A DNA stretch of 13,653 nucleotides from Holophagales bacterium (GCA_031281385.1 JAITFL010000157.1:1-13653), one strand, 5' to 3'. Shown: positions 1-8,170, counted from the stretch's first letter. The notes: generated from the letters alone by a model not told the origin. Numbers and translations: made by a program.

Positions 1-3000
1 GTTGAGAAAAAGCCAGAGTTTGCGGTAGAGGCCGATAGACTATTCAACGACCTCAAGCACATCGTGGGCATTCCCACTTTAGAGGGCGTGAGGATTTTAG
101 CTAGGTACGACGTAGAGGGCCTTTCAGACGACGGTTACTCTAATTCACTTTGGACTATCTTCGCAGAAAAGCCTGTGGACGTTGTATATGAGGAAGAGCT
201 TACTATTGATCCAACTGAAAATGTAATCAGTGTAGAGTATCTGCCCGGCCAGTACGACCAAAGGGCGGACAGCGCGGAGCAGTGCCTGCAGTTGCTGTGC
301 CGGGGTGTGCGCCCAACCGTTGCATGTTCGCAGGTGTTTGTCCTAAAGGGTGCATTGACAGATGAAGAGTTGGCCAAGATAAGGCGTTACCTCATCAACC
401 CAGTTGACAGCCGCGAAGCGGCAGCGACCAAGCCTGCCACCTTAAAGCCCCTATTGCCTGAACCTAGCTCCGTCCCCGTGATAAATGGCTTCATCAGTGC
501 TGGCAAATCAGAACTCCAAGCCATACAGGCCGCGCACGGCATGGCGATGACCTTGGCAGACTTGCTGCACACCCAAGCCTATTTTAGAGACATAGAAAAG
601 CGCGACCCCACCGAAACAGAACTCCGCCTATTGGACACCTACTGGTCAGACCACTGCCGCCACACCACATTTTTGACCCATCTGACGGAAATCCGCATAG
701 ACGATGGGCCGCTTGCCAAGCCAATAGCAAGGGCACTGGAGCAATATCGCGGTCTTCGTAGCCAAGTGCATGGCGAAAACCTAAAAGACAGGCCCGAATG
801 TTTGATGGACATGGCCCTGTTGCCGGCCAAGCATTTTAGGGCCGCAGGCAAACTGGACGATCAAGAGATCAGCCCAGAAATCAACGCCTGTTCATTGGTG
901 GTGAACGTCGAATACACGACCACGCCGAGCGTGAGTGAACCTTGGTTGCTGATGTTCAAGAATGAGACCCACAATCATCCAACGGAGATAGAACCCTTTG
1001 GCGGCGCGGCGACCTGTCTTGGTGGAGCCATACGCGACCCGCTGTCTGGCAGGGCTTATGTGTATCAGTCCATGCGCGTCACGGGCTCGGCAGACCCAAA
1101 GGTTCCCATAGAGGCCACCATGCCTGGCAAACTACCCCAGAGAAAAATAACGCAAGAGGCCGCAAGGGGCTTTTCTTCGTATGGCAACCAGATCGGCCTA
1201 GCCACGGGTCAGGTGACAGAAATATATGACGAAGGATATAAGGCAAAGCGCATGGAAATCGGCGCGGTGATTGGTGCTGTGCCAAGGAACCAGGTCAGGC
1301 GGGAAGAGCCGACCCCAGGCGACCTAGTGGTACTCATAGGCGGGCGCACAGGCAGGGACGGCATTGGTGGCGCAACTGGAAGCAGTAAGAGCCACACCGA
1401 ATCCAGCATCGAAATGTGCGGGGCAGAAGTCCAAAAGGGCGACCCCCCGATGGAGCGCAAACTGCAAAGGCTTTTCCGCAACCTCGAATTTGCCAAGCTG
1501 GTAAAAAAGTGCAACGACTTTGGCGCGGGCGGCGTATCTGTGGCCATAGGCGAATTGGCAGATGGTCTAAAGATCAATTTGGACGTGGTACCAAAGAAGT
1601 ACGAGGGCCTAAATGGAACCGAACTCGCCATATCCGAAAGCCAAGAGCGTATGGCTGTGGTAGTGGCCCCCCATGATGTAGCCGCATTATCGGAGTGCGC
1701 TAAGTGTGAAAACTTAGAATCAACGATAGTCGCGGAAGTGACTAAGGAAAAGCGCTTAGTTATGTTTTGGCAGGGCAAAACCATTGTTGACATAAGCCGT
1801 GAATTTTTGGACACCAATGGCGCACCGTCCAAGGCAATGGCCCAAATACCAGCACCAGAAGCATCGCATAGCCCATTCGTTGCCAAGAAAATTGATGACA
1901 TAGGCGCCGCATGGCTTTCGCGCTTGGCAGAACTCAACGTGTGCTCCCAGCGCGGTTTGGTTGAAAAATTCGATTCCACCATCGGCGCGGCCAGCGTCTT
2001 AACGCCATTCGGCGGACGGCGCCGCCGTACCCCGGCCGAGTGCATGGTGGCAAAGTTCCCCGTGCCAAACGGTGAAACCAGCACTGCATCCGCGATGAGC
2101 CATGCTTTCAATCCTACCCTTAGCCGCTGGTCGCCCTTTCATGGCGCGGTGTGGGCGCATGTCGTTGCAGCCGCAAAATTGGCGGCGGTGGGGGCAGATC
2201 CAACAAAATTTCGATTTACGCTTCAAGAATATTTCTGCAAACCTCAAAATGAACCCAAGCGATGGGGCCAGCCAGCGTCGGCCCTACTTGGCGCGCTTCA
2301 TGCACAACTGGCGATGGGAACGCCAGCCATCGGCGGAAAAGATAGCATGTCAGGCACATTCAAAGACCATGACGTACCGCCCACCTTAGTGGCCTTTGCC
2401 GTCGCCGTGGTCAATGCCGATGAAATAGCAACACCCGAACTCAAGTCGCCCGGCGACAACCTAGTTTTGATTGAACTCCCCCGCACCAATGAGGAATTGC
2501 CGGATTGGGATGCACTGCATGACATTTATCCCCGCCTTGCCGCCCTAGTCCGTAGCCAAAAGTTGCGGGCCATACACACAGTCGGCATGGACGGCCTGGC
2601 CCCTGCCCTATCCAAAATGGCATTTGGCAACGCAATAGGGCTGGATTTGTCCCAGCATGAAAATGCCTTTTGGTTCGCCCCAAGGCCAGGCTCATTCGTG
2701 CTTGAATTGCCGCCAAGCGCAAACCCCGTTGTGGACATCGCCTTGCCCATTGTACCCTTGGGCAAAACCATCTCCGAGCCAATCATCAGGGTGGGCGGCG
2801 TTGAACTCTCCCTATTTGAAGCTGAAAAGGCTTGGGAAAACACATTAGAGCCTATCTTTCCTACAACCAAGCCACAATCCAAACCCCAAGCGGAAAGCAA
2901 CATCCCCACATTCGCCGCATTCAATGCTCGGCCACAAAAATCCACCGCGATAAAAGCGGCCAAGCCGCGTGTGCTGCTGACGGCCTTCCCTGGCACCAAT

Positions 3001-3756
3001 TGCGAGTACGACACCGCCGCGGCGTTTGAAAAAGAGGGGGCATTGGCAGAAGTGCTGGTGTTCAGAAACCTCTGCCCCAGTGACATCGAGGAGAGCCTAG
3101 AGGCAATGGCCAAGGCTATATCCAAAGCAAACATAGTGGCCATCCCGGGCGGTTTCAGCGCGGGGGACGAACCAGAAGGCTCCGGCAAGTTCATTGCCGC
3201 CGCCTATCGCGCCCAAAGGGTAAAGGACGCCATACACGACCTGCTGCAAAGGCGCGATGGCTTAATCATCGGGATATGCAACGGCTTTCAGGCGCTCATC
3301 AAACTTGGCCTAGTCCCCTATGGCGAAATACAGGAACTCAACGAATCCTGCCCAACGCTCACATTCAATTCCCTGCGCTACACAAGCCGCTTCGCTTGGA
3401 CGCGCATCGTTTCAAACGCCAGCCCCTGGCTAAGGCGCTGCGAGTCAGGCGACCAGCACACAGTTGCCATAGCCCACGGCGAAGGGCGCATCATTGGGCC
3501 AGAGGACGATCTGCGCCATCTGCTCTCTTGCGGCCAAGTTGCAACGCAGTACGTTGACGAACACGGGCAGCCATCCATGAACCTAGAATACAACCCCAAC
3601 GGCAGCGCACTGGCCATAGAGGGCCTATTGAGCCCCGATGGCAGAGTATTCGGCAAAATGGCCCACGCCGAGCGCTACAGCCGTCACGTCTGGCAGAACG
3701 TGCCGGGCGAAAAAGACATGGGCATATTCAGGTCGGGCGTTGAGTATTTTAGGTAG
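1..3756 (+). CDS. purL: Phosphoribosylformylglycinamidine synthase, single-chain type, 5'-truncated by window edge
   Basis: FGAM synthase carries out the fourth step of de novo purine synthesis: FGAR + glutamine + ATP to FGAM, in the cytoplasm. The frame is open from base 1 and the protein (1251 residues in the window) already matches the family N terminus (VEKKPEF..., then RYDVEG), so the true start lies a few codons outside. The GTG at 64 is only an internal codon. Order of parts: PurS-like N-terminal domain; linker signature TYWSDHCRHTTF (about nt 637-672); first ATP-binding half with NETHNHPTE (from 961); glycine-rich GGRTGRDGIGGATGSS (from 1339); second half with GGKDSMSGTF (about 2332-2361); and a C-terminal class I glutaminase with PGTNCEYD, nucleophile Cys in GICNGFQ (TGC 3277-3279) and the His/Glu pair in HAER (3664-3672). 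Purine synthase and glutaminase are thus fused, as in Clostridia-type PurL of about 1250 aa, rather than split into PurL/PurQ/PurS. No other pur gene is visible. Confidence 0.96.
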   Translation, partial: VEKKPEFAVEADRLFNDLKHIVGIPTLEGVRILARYDVEGLSDDGYSNSLWTIFAEKPVDVVYEEELTIDPTENVISVEYLPGQYDQRADSAEQCLQLLCRGVRPTVACSQVFVLKGALTDEELAKIRRYLINPVDSREAAATKPATLKPLLPEPSSVPVINGFISAGKSELQAIQAAHGMAMTLADLLHTQAYFRDIEKRDPTETELRLLDTYWSDHCRHTTFLTHLTEIRIDDGPLAKPIARALEQYRGLRSQVHGENLKDRPECLMDMALLPAKHFRAAGKLDDQEISPEINACSLVVNVEYTTTPSVSEPWLLMFKNETHNHPTEIEPFGGAATCLGGAIRDPLSGRAYVYQSMRVTGSADPKVPIEATMPGKLPQRKITQEAARGFSSYGNQIGLATGQVTEIYDEGYKAKRMEIGAVIGAVPRNQVRREEPTPGDLVVLIGGRTGRDGIGGATGSSKSHTESSIEMCGAEVQKGDPPMERKLQRLFRNLEFAKLVKKCNDFGAGGVSVAIGELADGLKINLDVVPKKYEGLNGTELAISESQERMAVVVAPHDVAALSECAKCENLESTIVAEVTKEKRLVMFWQGKTIVDISREFLDTNGAPSKAMAQIPAPEASHSPFVAKKIDDIGAAWLSRLAELNVCSQRGLVEKFDSTIGAASVLTPFGGRRRRTPAECMVAKFPVPNGETSTASAMSHAFNPTLSRWSPFHGAVWAHVVAAAKLAAVGADPTKFRFTLQEYFCKPQNEPKRWGQPASALLGALHAQLAMGTPAIGGKDSMSGTFKDHDVPPTLVAFAVAVVNADEIATPELKSPGDNLVLIELPRTNEELPDWDALHDIYPRLAALVRSQKLRAIHTVGMDGLAPALSKMAFGNAIGLDLSQHENAFWFAPRPGSFVLELPPSANPVVDIALPIVPLGKTISEPIIRVGGVELSLFEAEKAWENTLEPIFPTTKPQSKPQAESNIPTFAAFNARPQKSTAIKAAKPRVLLTAFPGTNCEYDTAAAFEKEGALAEVLVFRNLCPSDIEESLEAMAKAISKANIVAIPGGFSAGDEPEGSGKFIAAAYRAQRVKDAIHDLLQRRDGLIIGICNGFQALIKLGLVPYGEIQELNESCPTLTFNSLRYTSRFAWTRIVSNASPWLRRCESGDQHTVAIAHGEGRIIGPEDDLRHLLSCGQVATQYVDEHGQPSMNLEYNPNGSALAIEGLLSPDGRVFGKMAHAERYSRHVWQNVPGEKDMGIFRSGVEYFR

Positions 3757-3771
3757 TGCAAGTGGAATGGC

Positions 3772-3777
3772 TATAAT
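3772..3777 (+). promoter_or_regulatory. Possible -10 element just upstream of the response regulator
   Basis: A perfect TATAAT lies in the 26-nt gap between purL and the response regulator and ends 5 nt before its ATG. A start site at the normal distance of about 7 nt would fall on or next to the A of the ATG, which would give a leaderless mRNA. This fits the absence of a Shine-Dalgarno sequence there. The -35 region at 17-nt spacing (3749-3754, TTAGGT) matches the consensus poorly, so the call is tentative. Confidence 0.3.
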
Positions 3778-3782
3778 CAAAC

Positions 3783-5006
3783 ATGCGCCTGCTATTGGTC
3801 GAGGACAAGGACAGCTTTCGCCGCACATTGCTCAAGGCCCTAGAGGGGTCGGGCTGGGAGGTGGTAGAGGCTGCCGCGCCAGATAAGGCCATAGAAGCAC
3901 TCGAATCTGGGCCTGTGGAAGCTATGGTGACAGACATGAGGATGCCGGGGTTCTCCGGGCTGGAGCTCATAAAAAAGGCAAAGCGCATAAACCCTGCAAT
4001 AAAAATCATTCTCATCAGTGCATTCGCAGAGCCATGTGACATTGTGGAAGCGATAAATACAGGCGCAGACGACTTTATCCCAAAGCCATTTGACTTGGAT
4101 TTTTTTCTTGGCCGCCTAGAAAAAATGCGGGCATCCATTTTGTCCCCGCCCCCAGACCCAAGTGAGCCTTGGGTCGCTGCGTCCAAAGAAATGCTTGCGG
4201 TTGAAAACAAACTAAGGGCCATCGCCGAAACTACCCTGCCCGTTCTTTTTTGTGGCCAAGCGGGGACTGGCAGGGCCCGCGCCGCAAGAAGGCTTCACGT
4301 GCTCAGAAACGCATCGGCCCCATTCTTTTCTGCGTTTGCCCGCGATCTAGGGCCCAACTCGCTTTCCGATGCGTTGTTGAAGAGTCTTGAGGGCGGCAGT
4401 GCGCTGTTGATGGGCCTAGAGAGCCTTCCAGCCACATTGCTGCAATTGCTTCCAAGTTGCATAGAGCGCTATCCCGGTGTGTACTGGATGGGAACCTGCA
4501 AAGACACATCCGATTTGCCCGAACCCTTGAAATCCCGCATCGGCGTCATCGAATTAGCCCTTGCGCCGCTGGCCCAGCGCAAAGACGACATTCTCCCACT
4601 TTTCCACAACCATCTCATAGACATCTGCAAAAAGGCAGGGCGGGTAGTGCCGACTGTTGACCGCCAAATTGAAAAAGAACTGTTGGCCAAAGAGTGGTCG
4701 GGGAATGTCCTTGAACTAGTTTGGGGAGCCGCAGAGGCAGGTAGGGCATGTACCGGTGGTGCCTTAAAGGAGCTGCCATCGCAGTTCTCCCAAATGGATT
4801 CGTCCATGCTGTTGCCGAGGCCCAAAAAAGGCAAACTGACAAATATGCTTCAAGAAATAAGCCACAGCGCAGAAAAGTGGTTTTTGGATGAGGCTCTTTT
4901 GGAAGCAAATGGCGACCCTTCGGTGGCGGCCAAAAATTTGGGGATGGCCACAAAAAACTATGTTCATAAATTGAAGAATTACGGCATATCCTTAAAGAAT
5001 GACTGA
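3783..5006 (+). CDS. Response regulator with degenerate NtrC-type AAA+ domain and Fis-type C terminus
   Basis: This 407-aa protein has the NtrC layout. The receiver domain (about 1-118) is intact: acidic pair E7/D8, phospho-acceptor D51 (VTDMRMPG), S79 and K101 (PKPF). The central region (about 130-322) aligns with sigma-54 activator AAA+ domains but is eroded. The Walker A site is GQAGTGR (158-164), with Arg in place of the catalytic Lys. The GAFTGA sigma-54 contact loop is deleted. The Walker B Asp-Glu is replaced (SALLMGLES, 206-214), and the sensor II Arg is Leu (WSGNVLEL, 305-312). The later subdomain (LKSRIGVIELALAPL...RKDDI) is still recognisable. The C terminus (about 352-405) looks like a Fis-type helix-turn-helix (GDPSVAAKNLGMATKNYVHKLKNYGI). 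It is therefore expected to sense a phosphate signal and bind DNA, but not to hydrolyse ATP or open sigma-54 promoters (inference). No Shine-Dalgarno is visible. No cognate kinase lies in the window. It overlaps the MoxR gene by 8 nt. Confidence 0.88.
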   Translation: MRLLLVEDKDSFRRTLLKALEGSGWEVVEAAAPDKAIEALESGPVEAMVTDMRMPGFSGLELIKKAKRINPAIKIILISAFAEPCDIVEAINTGADDFIPKPFDLDFFLGRLEKMRASILSPPPDPSEPWVAASKEMLAVENKLRAIAETTLPVLFCGQAGTGRARAARRLHVLRNASAPFFSAFARDLGPNSLSDALLKSLEGGSALLMGLESLPATLLQLLPSCIERYPGVYWMGTCKDTSDLPEPLKSRIGVIELALAPLAQRKDDILPLFHNHLIDICKKAGRVVPTVDRQIEKELLAKEWSGNVLELVWGAAEAGRACTGGALKELPSQFSQMDSSMLLPRPKKGKLTNMLQEISHSAEKWFLDEALLEANGDPSVAAKNLGMATKNYVHKLKNYGISLKND

Positions 5007-5949
5007 CCTGCCGCCTGAACCCTCAGACCTGCTAAAGCGCGCCCTGTCCGCCCTCGATGCCCTGACAAAGGTCATCTTGGGGAAATATGCCCAAGTGAGA
5101 AGGGCACTGGCAGTGCTTCTCAGTGGTGGACATCTGCTGCTGGAAGACTTGCCGGGAGTTGGGAAAACTACGCTAGCAAGGGCCTTGGCCCGAGCGATAG
5201 GGGGCCGCTTCCAGCGAATCCAAGGCACAAACGACTTGCTGCCTTCAGATCTATTGGGTGTCCATTTGTGGGATGCGGCCAACCAGACGTTTCGATTCCA
5301 GCCGGGGCCAGTTTTTGCAAACGTCATATTGCTGGACGAGCTCAACCGCATAGGCCCCAAAACGCAGAGCGCACTCCTAGAAGTCATGGTCGAGGGTCAA
5401 GTCACCTTGGACAGGGACACATATCCATTGCCAGAGCCATTTTTTGTAATAGCAACGCAAAACCCCGCAGACCATGCCGGCACATTCCCCCTACCCGAAA
5501 GCCAGATAGACCGCTTTGCAGCCGTGCTGCACCTTGGCTATCCCCCACCAGAAGCCGAGCGCAGAATATTGCTTGGAGAGGCCGGTGCCGATGCGCTGGA
5601 CAAGCTTGGAGCGGCCATGCCGCTAGAGGACTGGGCAAAGGCAAAGGAGATGGTTCGCAGCGTGATAGTTTCAGACGCTGTATTGGGATATATGGAAAGG
5701 ATAGTCGCCCGAATAAGAAAAGATGGGGGCTTTTGCTCTACAAGGGCCGTCAGCCAATGGCTCGCCTTGGCCAAGGCCGAGGCTTGGATGGCAGGGCAGG
5801 GCTTTGTCACCCCAGACCATCTGCAGGCCGCCCTATCCGACGCTATGGCCCACCGGGGCAGAATGGACGACAGAGTGTTGAACAGAGAAGATAGGCGCAA
5901 TACAATGGAGAAAGTGCTAAAAGAAGTACCGGTAGGCTGGAAGCCATGA
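4999..5949 (+). CDS. MoxR-family AAA+ ATPase
   Basis: This 316-aa cytoplasmic ATPase has the usual length of the MoxR family, whose members act as chaperone-like activators of partner proteins, often ones with von Willebrand A domains. All catalytic parts are present: Walker A (GVGKTT, 53-58), Walker B (VILLDELNR, 109-117), sensor 1 (IATQNP, N155), the Arg finger in PESQIDRF (R172) and sensor 2 in STRAVSQW (R249). The C-terminal helical lid follows. The ATG lies inside the end of the response regulator gene (8-nt overlap), which suggests translational coupling. The usual MoxR partners (DUF58 protein, VWA proteins, transglutaminase-like protein) are not downstream. A RodZ-like membrane protein follows after 36 nt, so this is an orphan MoxR by context. 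The family assignment is firm; the client protein is unknown. Confidence 0.95.
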   Translation: MTDLPPEPSDLLKRALSALDALTKVILGKYAQVRRALAVLLSGGHLLLEDLPGVGKTTLARALARAIGGRFQRIQGTNDLLPSDLLGVHLWDAANQTFRFQPGPVFANVILLDELNRIGPKTQSALLEVMVEGQVTLDRDTYPLPEPFFVIATQNPADHAGTFPLPESQIDRFAAVLHLGYPPPEAERRILLGEAGADALDKLGAAMPLEDWAKAKEMVRSVIVSDAVLGYMERIVARIRKDGGFCSTRAVSQWLALAKAEAWMAGQGFVTPDHLQAALSDAMAHRGRMDDRVLNREDRRNTMEKVLKEVPVGWKP

Positions 5950-5985
5950 ATGAGCGGCCAATAATTACGAAAGCGGTCTTTCAAA

Positions 5986-6810
5986 ATGAATCCACCCAAT
6001 GTCACTAGGCTGCAAAATGAGATTCAGGACAAGCGCCGCGCAATGGGGCTTGGCCGCGAAAAAATTGCCGAAGAGCTTAACGTGTCTGTGGATGTCGTCA
6101 AGTCTGTTGAGGCTGGCGAATGGACTAGCGAAAACTATAGCGAAGAATATGCCCTGGCAATGCTGATGGCTGAAAGGCTGGGCATTGATTTTGAAAAGTA
6201 CGTTGGCCTAGAATCCTCTCTTGATGCCTTGTTTGAGTCAAATACCAGCCCCATGAACCCCCGTAGCGAAAAGGCCATCATGGTTACAATGACCATCGGA
6301 GTGGTCGCTATGCTTGGGTGGCTACTCATACCGGCAAAAGACATAAGCAGGACGGCGGAGAATGGCCCACAGGCGCAGAGCGCAGACCACGCCATTTGGC
6401 GCAAGCCCGATAGCGACCAAAAGTACCCAGTTTTGGGCGAGGTGTTTCCAGAGCCGCCCATCACTTCCGATGGAGTGCTGATCAGTCTGCGGGCATCGGA
6501 CACATGCGAAGCGCGCATACTCGCCGAAGATGGGCAAGAGCATATCCAAATTTTGCGAACATCTGAACCATGGAAACTAAGGGTGAAAGGGGCTTTTTCT
6601 CTGTCACTAGAAAATGCGGGAGTCGTTGCTGTAGAAATAGCCGGCGCTAAGATACAGCACGGAGCCGGAGTGGGACAACCGTGGTCAGGCTCGTTCGATG
6701 CTTTGGGAATCTGGATTCGCGCCGAACCAAGCCCAGCCAAAAGCCCAGTGCTGCCCAAGGTGGAAGTTGCAGAACCTGGCACTGGCGTAACAGGCGAGCC
6801 GCCAGTGTGA
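5986..6810 (+). CDS. RodZ-like protein: cytoplasmic HTH, one membrane segment, DUF4115-like C-terminal domain
   Basis: The 274-aa protein has three parts. Residues about 6-75 form a helix-turn-helix of the Xre/RodZ type (LGREKIAEELNVSVDVVKSV). Residues about 97-116 form a single hydrophobic membrane span (AIMVTMTIGVVAMLGWLLIP), with the N terminus predicted inside. Residues about 164-243 resemble the RodZ C-terminal DUF4115 beta domain (WKLRVKGAFSLSLENAGVV... then a Gly-rich end). A proline-rich tail ends the protein. RodZ links the MreB cytoskeleton to the wall-elongation machinery in rod-shaped bacteria; whether this copy does so cannot be read from the sequence. The ATG at 5986 has no clear Shine-Dalgarno, but a stop codon shortly upstream in the same frame leaves no other start. 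The gene follows the MoxR gene by 36 nt and precedes the repeat protein by 20 nt, consistent with one transcript. Confidence 0.82.
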   Translation: MNPPNVTRLQNEIQDKRRAMGLGREKIAEELNVSVDVVKSVEAGEWTSENYSEEYALAMLMAERLGIDFEKYVGLESSLDALFESNTSPMNPRSEKAIMVTMTIGVVAMLGWLLIPAKDISRTAENGPQAQSADHAIWRKPDSDQKYPVLGEVFPEPPITSDGVLISLRASDTCEARILAEDGQEHIQILRTSEPWKLRVKGAFSLSLENAGVVAVEIAGAKIQHGAGVGQPWSGSFDALGIWIRAEPSPAKSPVLPKVEVAEPGTGVTGEPPV

Positions 6811-6830
6811 TATAGCAGCGATGTGGGATT

Positions 6831-7940
6831 ATGCACCAAATTGCCCAAAAATACCTGAATAGCGAACTTCCCGCGCCGATGGCGGCCACCCTCATTGGCG
6901 GCGGCCTTCCCATCCCCACCGCAGATTTGCTATGTGTGCTGTCACATGCAGTTTTTAAGGATCCGCCCCTATCCAATAAAGCACTAGAGACCTTGGCCGA
7001 CCTGCCTAGCTCCATAGTCATGGGGGCAATCTCAGGGCCAGTGGAAACCCCAGATGTCCTTGGGCTGGTGCTGCTCCACCGACATGAGCCAGAGCTATTG
7101 GAGACCGCCCTGCTAAATGGCTCCCTGACGGCGGAGTGGATGGAGCGAGCAATTCCGGCGTTGACAGAAAGGCACCTGGAAATTGCGCTAAACAATCAAG
7201 TGCTATGGATTCAGAGGCCAACCATATTGGACGCACTGGAGGCCCATCCAGCCGGAACAACCAACCTAAAGCGGCGGATCACGGAATTTCGCAAAGAAGT
7301 TTTGGGCCAGTTGGACAACTCTGGCGCCCAAGAGCGCATCGAAATACTGGACGACGTGGATTCGGGCGCATTGGACAAGGCATGGTCTGAATTGCCCCTA
7401 CCAACAGAGGATGAAGCGCAAGGCGCACACGGCTCTGTTCCACAAGCTAGGCACACGGCCCCTGTTGCGGCATCAGATGGGTCGGCTCAAGACGTGCAAT
7501 TCGTTCCGCCGCCACACCAGCACAGTACCGTAGCTCAGCGAATAATGAAATTGGCGCCAAACCAAAAAATCGTCCTAGCCCTAAGGGGGGGAAAAGAAGA
7601 GCGCACGATCTTGATGCAGGAAGCCAATAGGCTGATTCAGGTGAACATTGTGCGGAATGGTCGCATTACCGAAGGGGAAATAGCGCACATTGCCCAAATG
7701 CGGACTGCACACGAAGATGTCATTCGCATCATTTCAAACAATCGGGAGTGGACGCGGAAGTACCAAATACTCAAAAACTTGGTATTCAACCCCAGAACCC
7801 CGCTGCCCATTGCCATGAGCCTGATAGGCAGGGTCAACGAATTTGACCTCAAGCGGATGTCGAAAGACCGAAACATACCTGACGCACTGCGAAGAGAGGC
7901 CCAAAGGTTAGTCGAGAGAAAAACTGCGGGCAGGGGATGA
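6831..7940 (+). CDS. Uncharacterised alpha-helical repeat protein (HEAT-like)
   Basis: A 369-aa soluble protein with no signal peptide or membrane span. Two helical regions flank a polar, proline- and histidine-containing linker (about 190-235). The N-terminal part (1-160) has repeated short helix pairs such as PAPMAATLIGG and LLHRHEPELLETALLNGSLT. The C-terminal part (about 236-365) carries LAPNQKIVLALRGGKEERTI, ISNNREWTRKYQILKNLVFN and LKRMSKDRNIPDALRREA. From memory this C-terminal pattern recurs in uncharacterised proteins of Acidobacteriota and deltaproteobacterial-type genomes, with units of the kind NP.TP......L. It has the look of a HEAT/LRV-type scaffold. No catalytic motif is seen. 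It is the last gene of the tight four-gene run and is followed by 269 non-coding bases. The function is unknown; a protein-protein scaffold is an inference. Confidence 0.75.
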   Translation: MHQIAQKYLNSELPAPMAATLIGGGLPIPTADLLCVLSHAVFKDPPLSNKALETLADLPSSIVMGAISGPVETPDVLGLVLLHRHEPELLETALLNGSLTAEWMERAIPALTERHLEIALNNQVLWIQRPTILDALEAHPAGTTNLKRRITEFRKEVLGQLDNSGAQERIEILDDVDSGALDKAWSELPLPTEDEAQGAHGSVPQARHTAPVAASDGSAQDVQFVPPPHQHSTVAQRIMKLAPNQKIVLALRGGKEERTILMQEANRLIQVNIVRNGRITEGEIAHIAQMRTAHEDVIRIISNNREWTRKYQILKNLVFNPRTPLPIAMSLIGRVNEFDLKRMSKDRNIPDALRREAQRLVERKTAGRG

Positions 7941-8008
7941 CGTTAATAGTGTTTAATTGAAACTCTTGCAAAACCTCAAATTTTTCGGACTTCGAGACTC
8001 CAATAACC

Positions 8009-8074
8009 AAATTGACAATTGAGAATGGACAATTGACAATTGTGGATGCGGACTGCGGCCGCGCCGATTTTTTT
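8009..8074. repeat. Dispersed intergenic repeat, copy A
   Basis: This 66-nt block aligns without gaps to 10564-10629, with about 54 of 66 positions identical by hand count. The left part is built from CAATTGA-type heptamers. CAATTG occurs at 8016, 8030 and 8037, and because it is self-complementary the copies can pair into small hairpins. The right part is TGGATGCGG, a variable 5-nt stretch, GGCCGCG, then a run of seven T (8068-8074). The shared sequence ACTTCGA also precedes both copies (7989-7995 here). The GC-rich block plus T-run might act as a rho-independent terminator for the genes to the left, but the stem is short (GCGG 8048-8051 with CCGC 8059-8062). The rest of the 7941-8209 gap shows no gene that I can support. 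Confidence 0.75.
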
Positions 8075-8170
8075 AATTGGGTAACCTCTATTGTGTGGTG
8101 GTTTTCAAAAATTGGATAAGGGGTTATGTGCAATGATTGTGGATTTTGCAAGCACCTATTTGATTGCAAC

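Noticed and set aside
64..66. GTG at 64 as the start of purL
   Set aside because: The frame is open to base 1, and the upstream codons (VEKKPEFAVEAD) match the known family N terminus, so the gene is simply cut by the window edge.
1209..2111. Minus-strand open frame of 300 codons, and another of 222 codons at 2526-3194
   Set aside because: Both lie opposite well-conserved purL sequence, have low-complexity translations and no recognisable domain; they are shadows of purL codon bias.
5946..6008. Short ORF of 20 codons starting with an ATGA overlap at the MoxR stop (MNERPIITKAVFQ...)
   Set aside because: It has no ribosome site, overlaps the RodZ-like start and resembles nothing, including the DUF58 protein that usually follows MoxR.
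8012..8042. TTGACA hexamers inside both repeat copies as mobile -35 promoter elements
   Set aside because: The hexamers arise from the heptamer repeat; the positions 17 nt downstream are GACAAT or GC-rich, giving no convincing -10 in a conserved place.
8008..8092. CRISPR-like array or insertion-sequence end in the CAATTGA repeats
   Set aside because: Units are 7 nt, without spacers, and there is no transposase, target duplication or terminal inverted repeat nearby.
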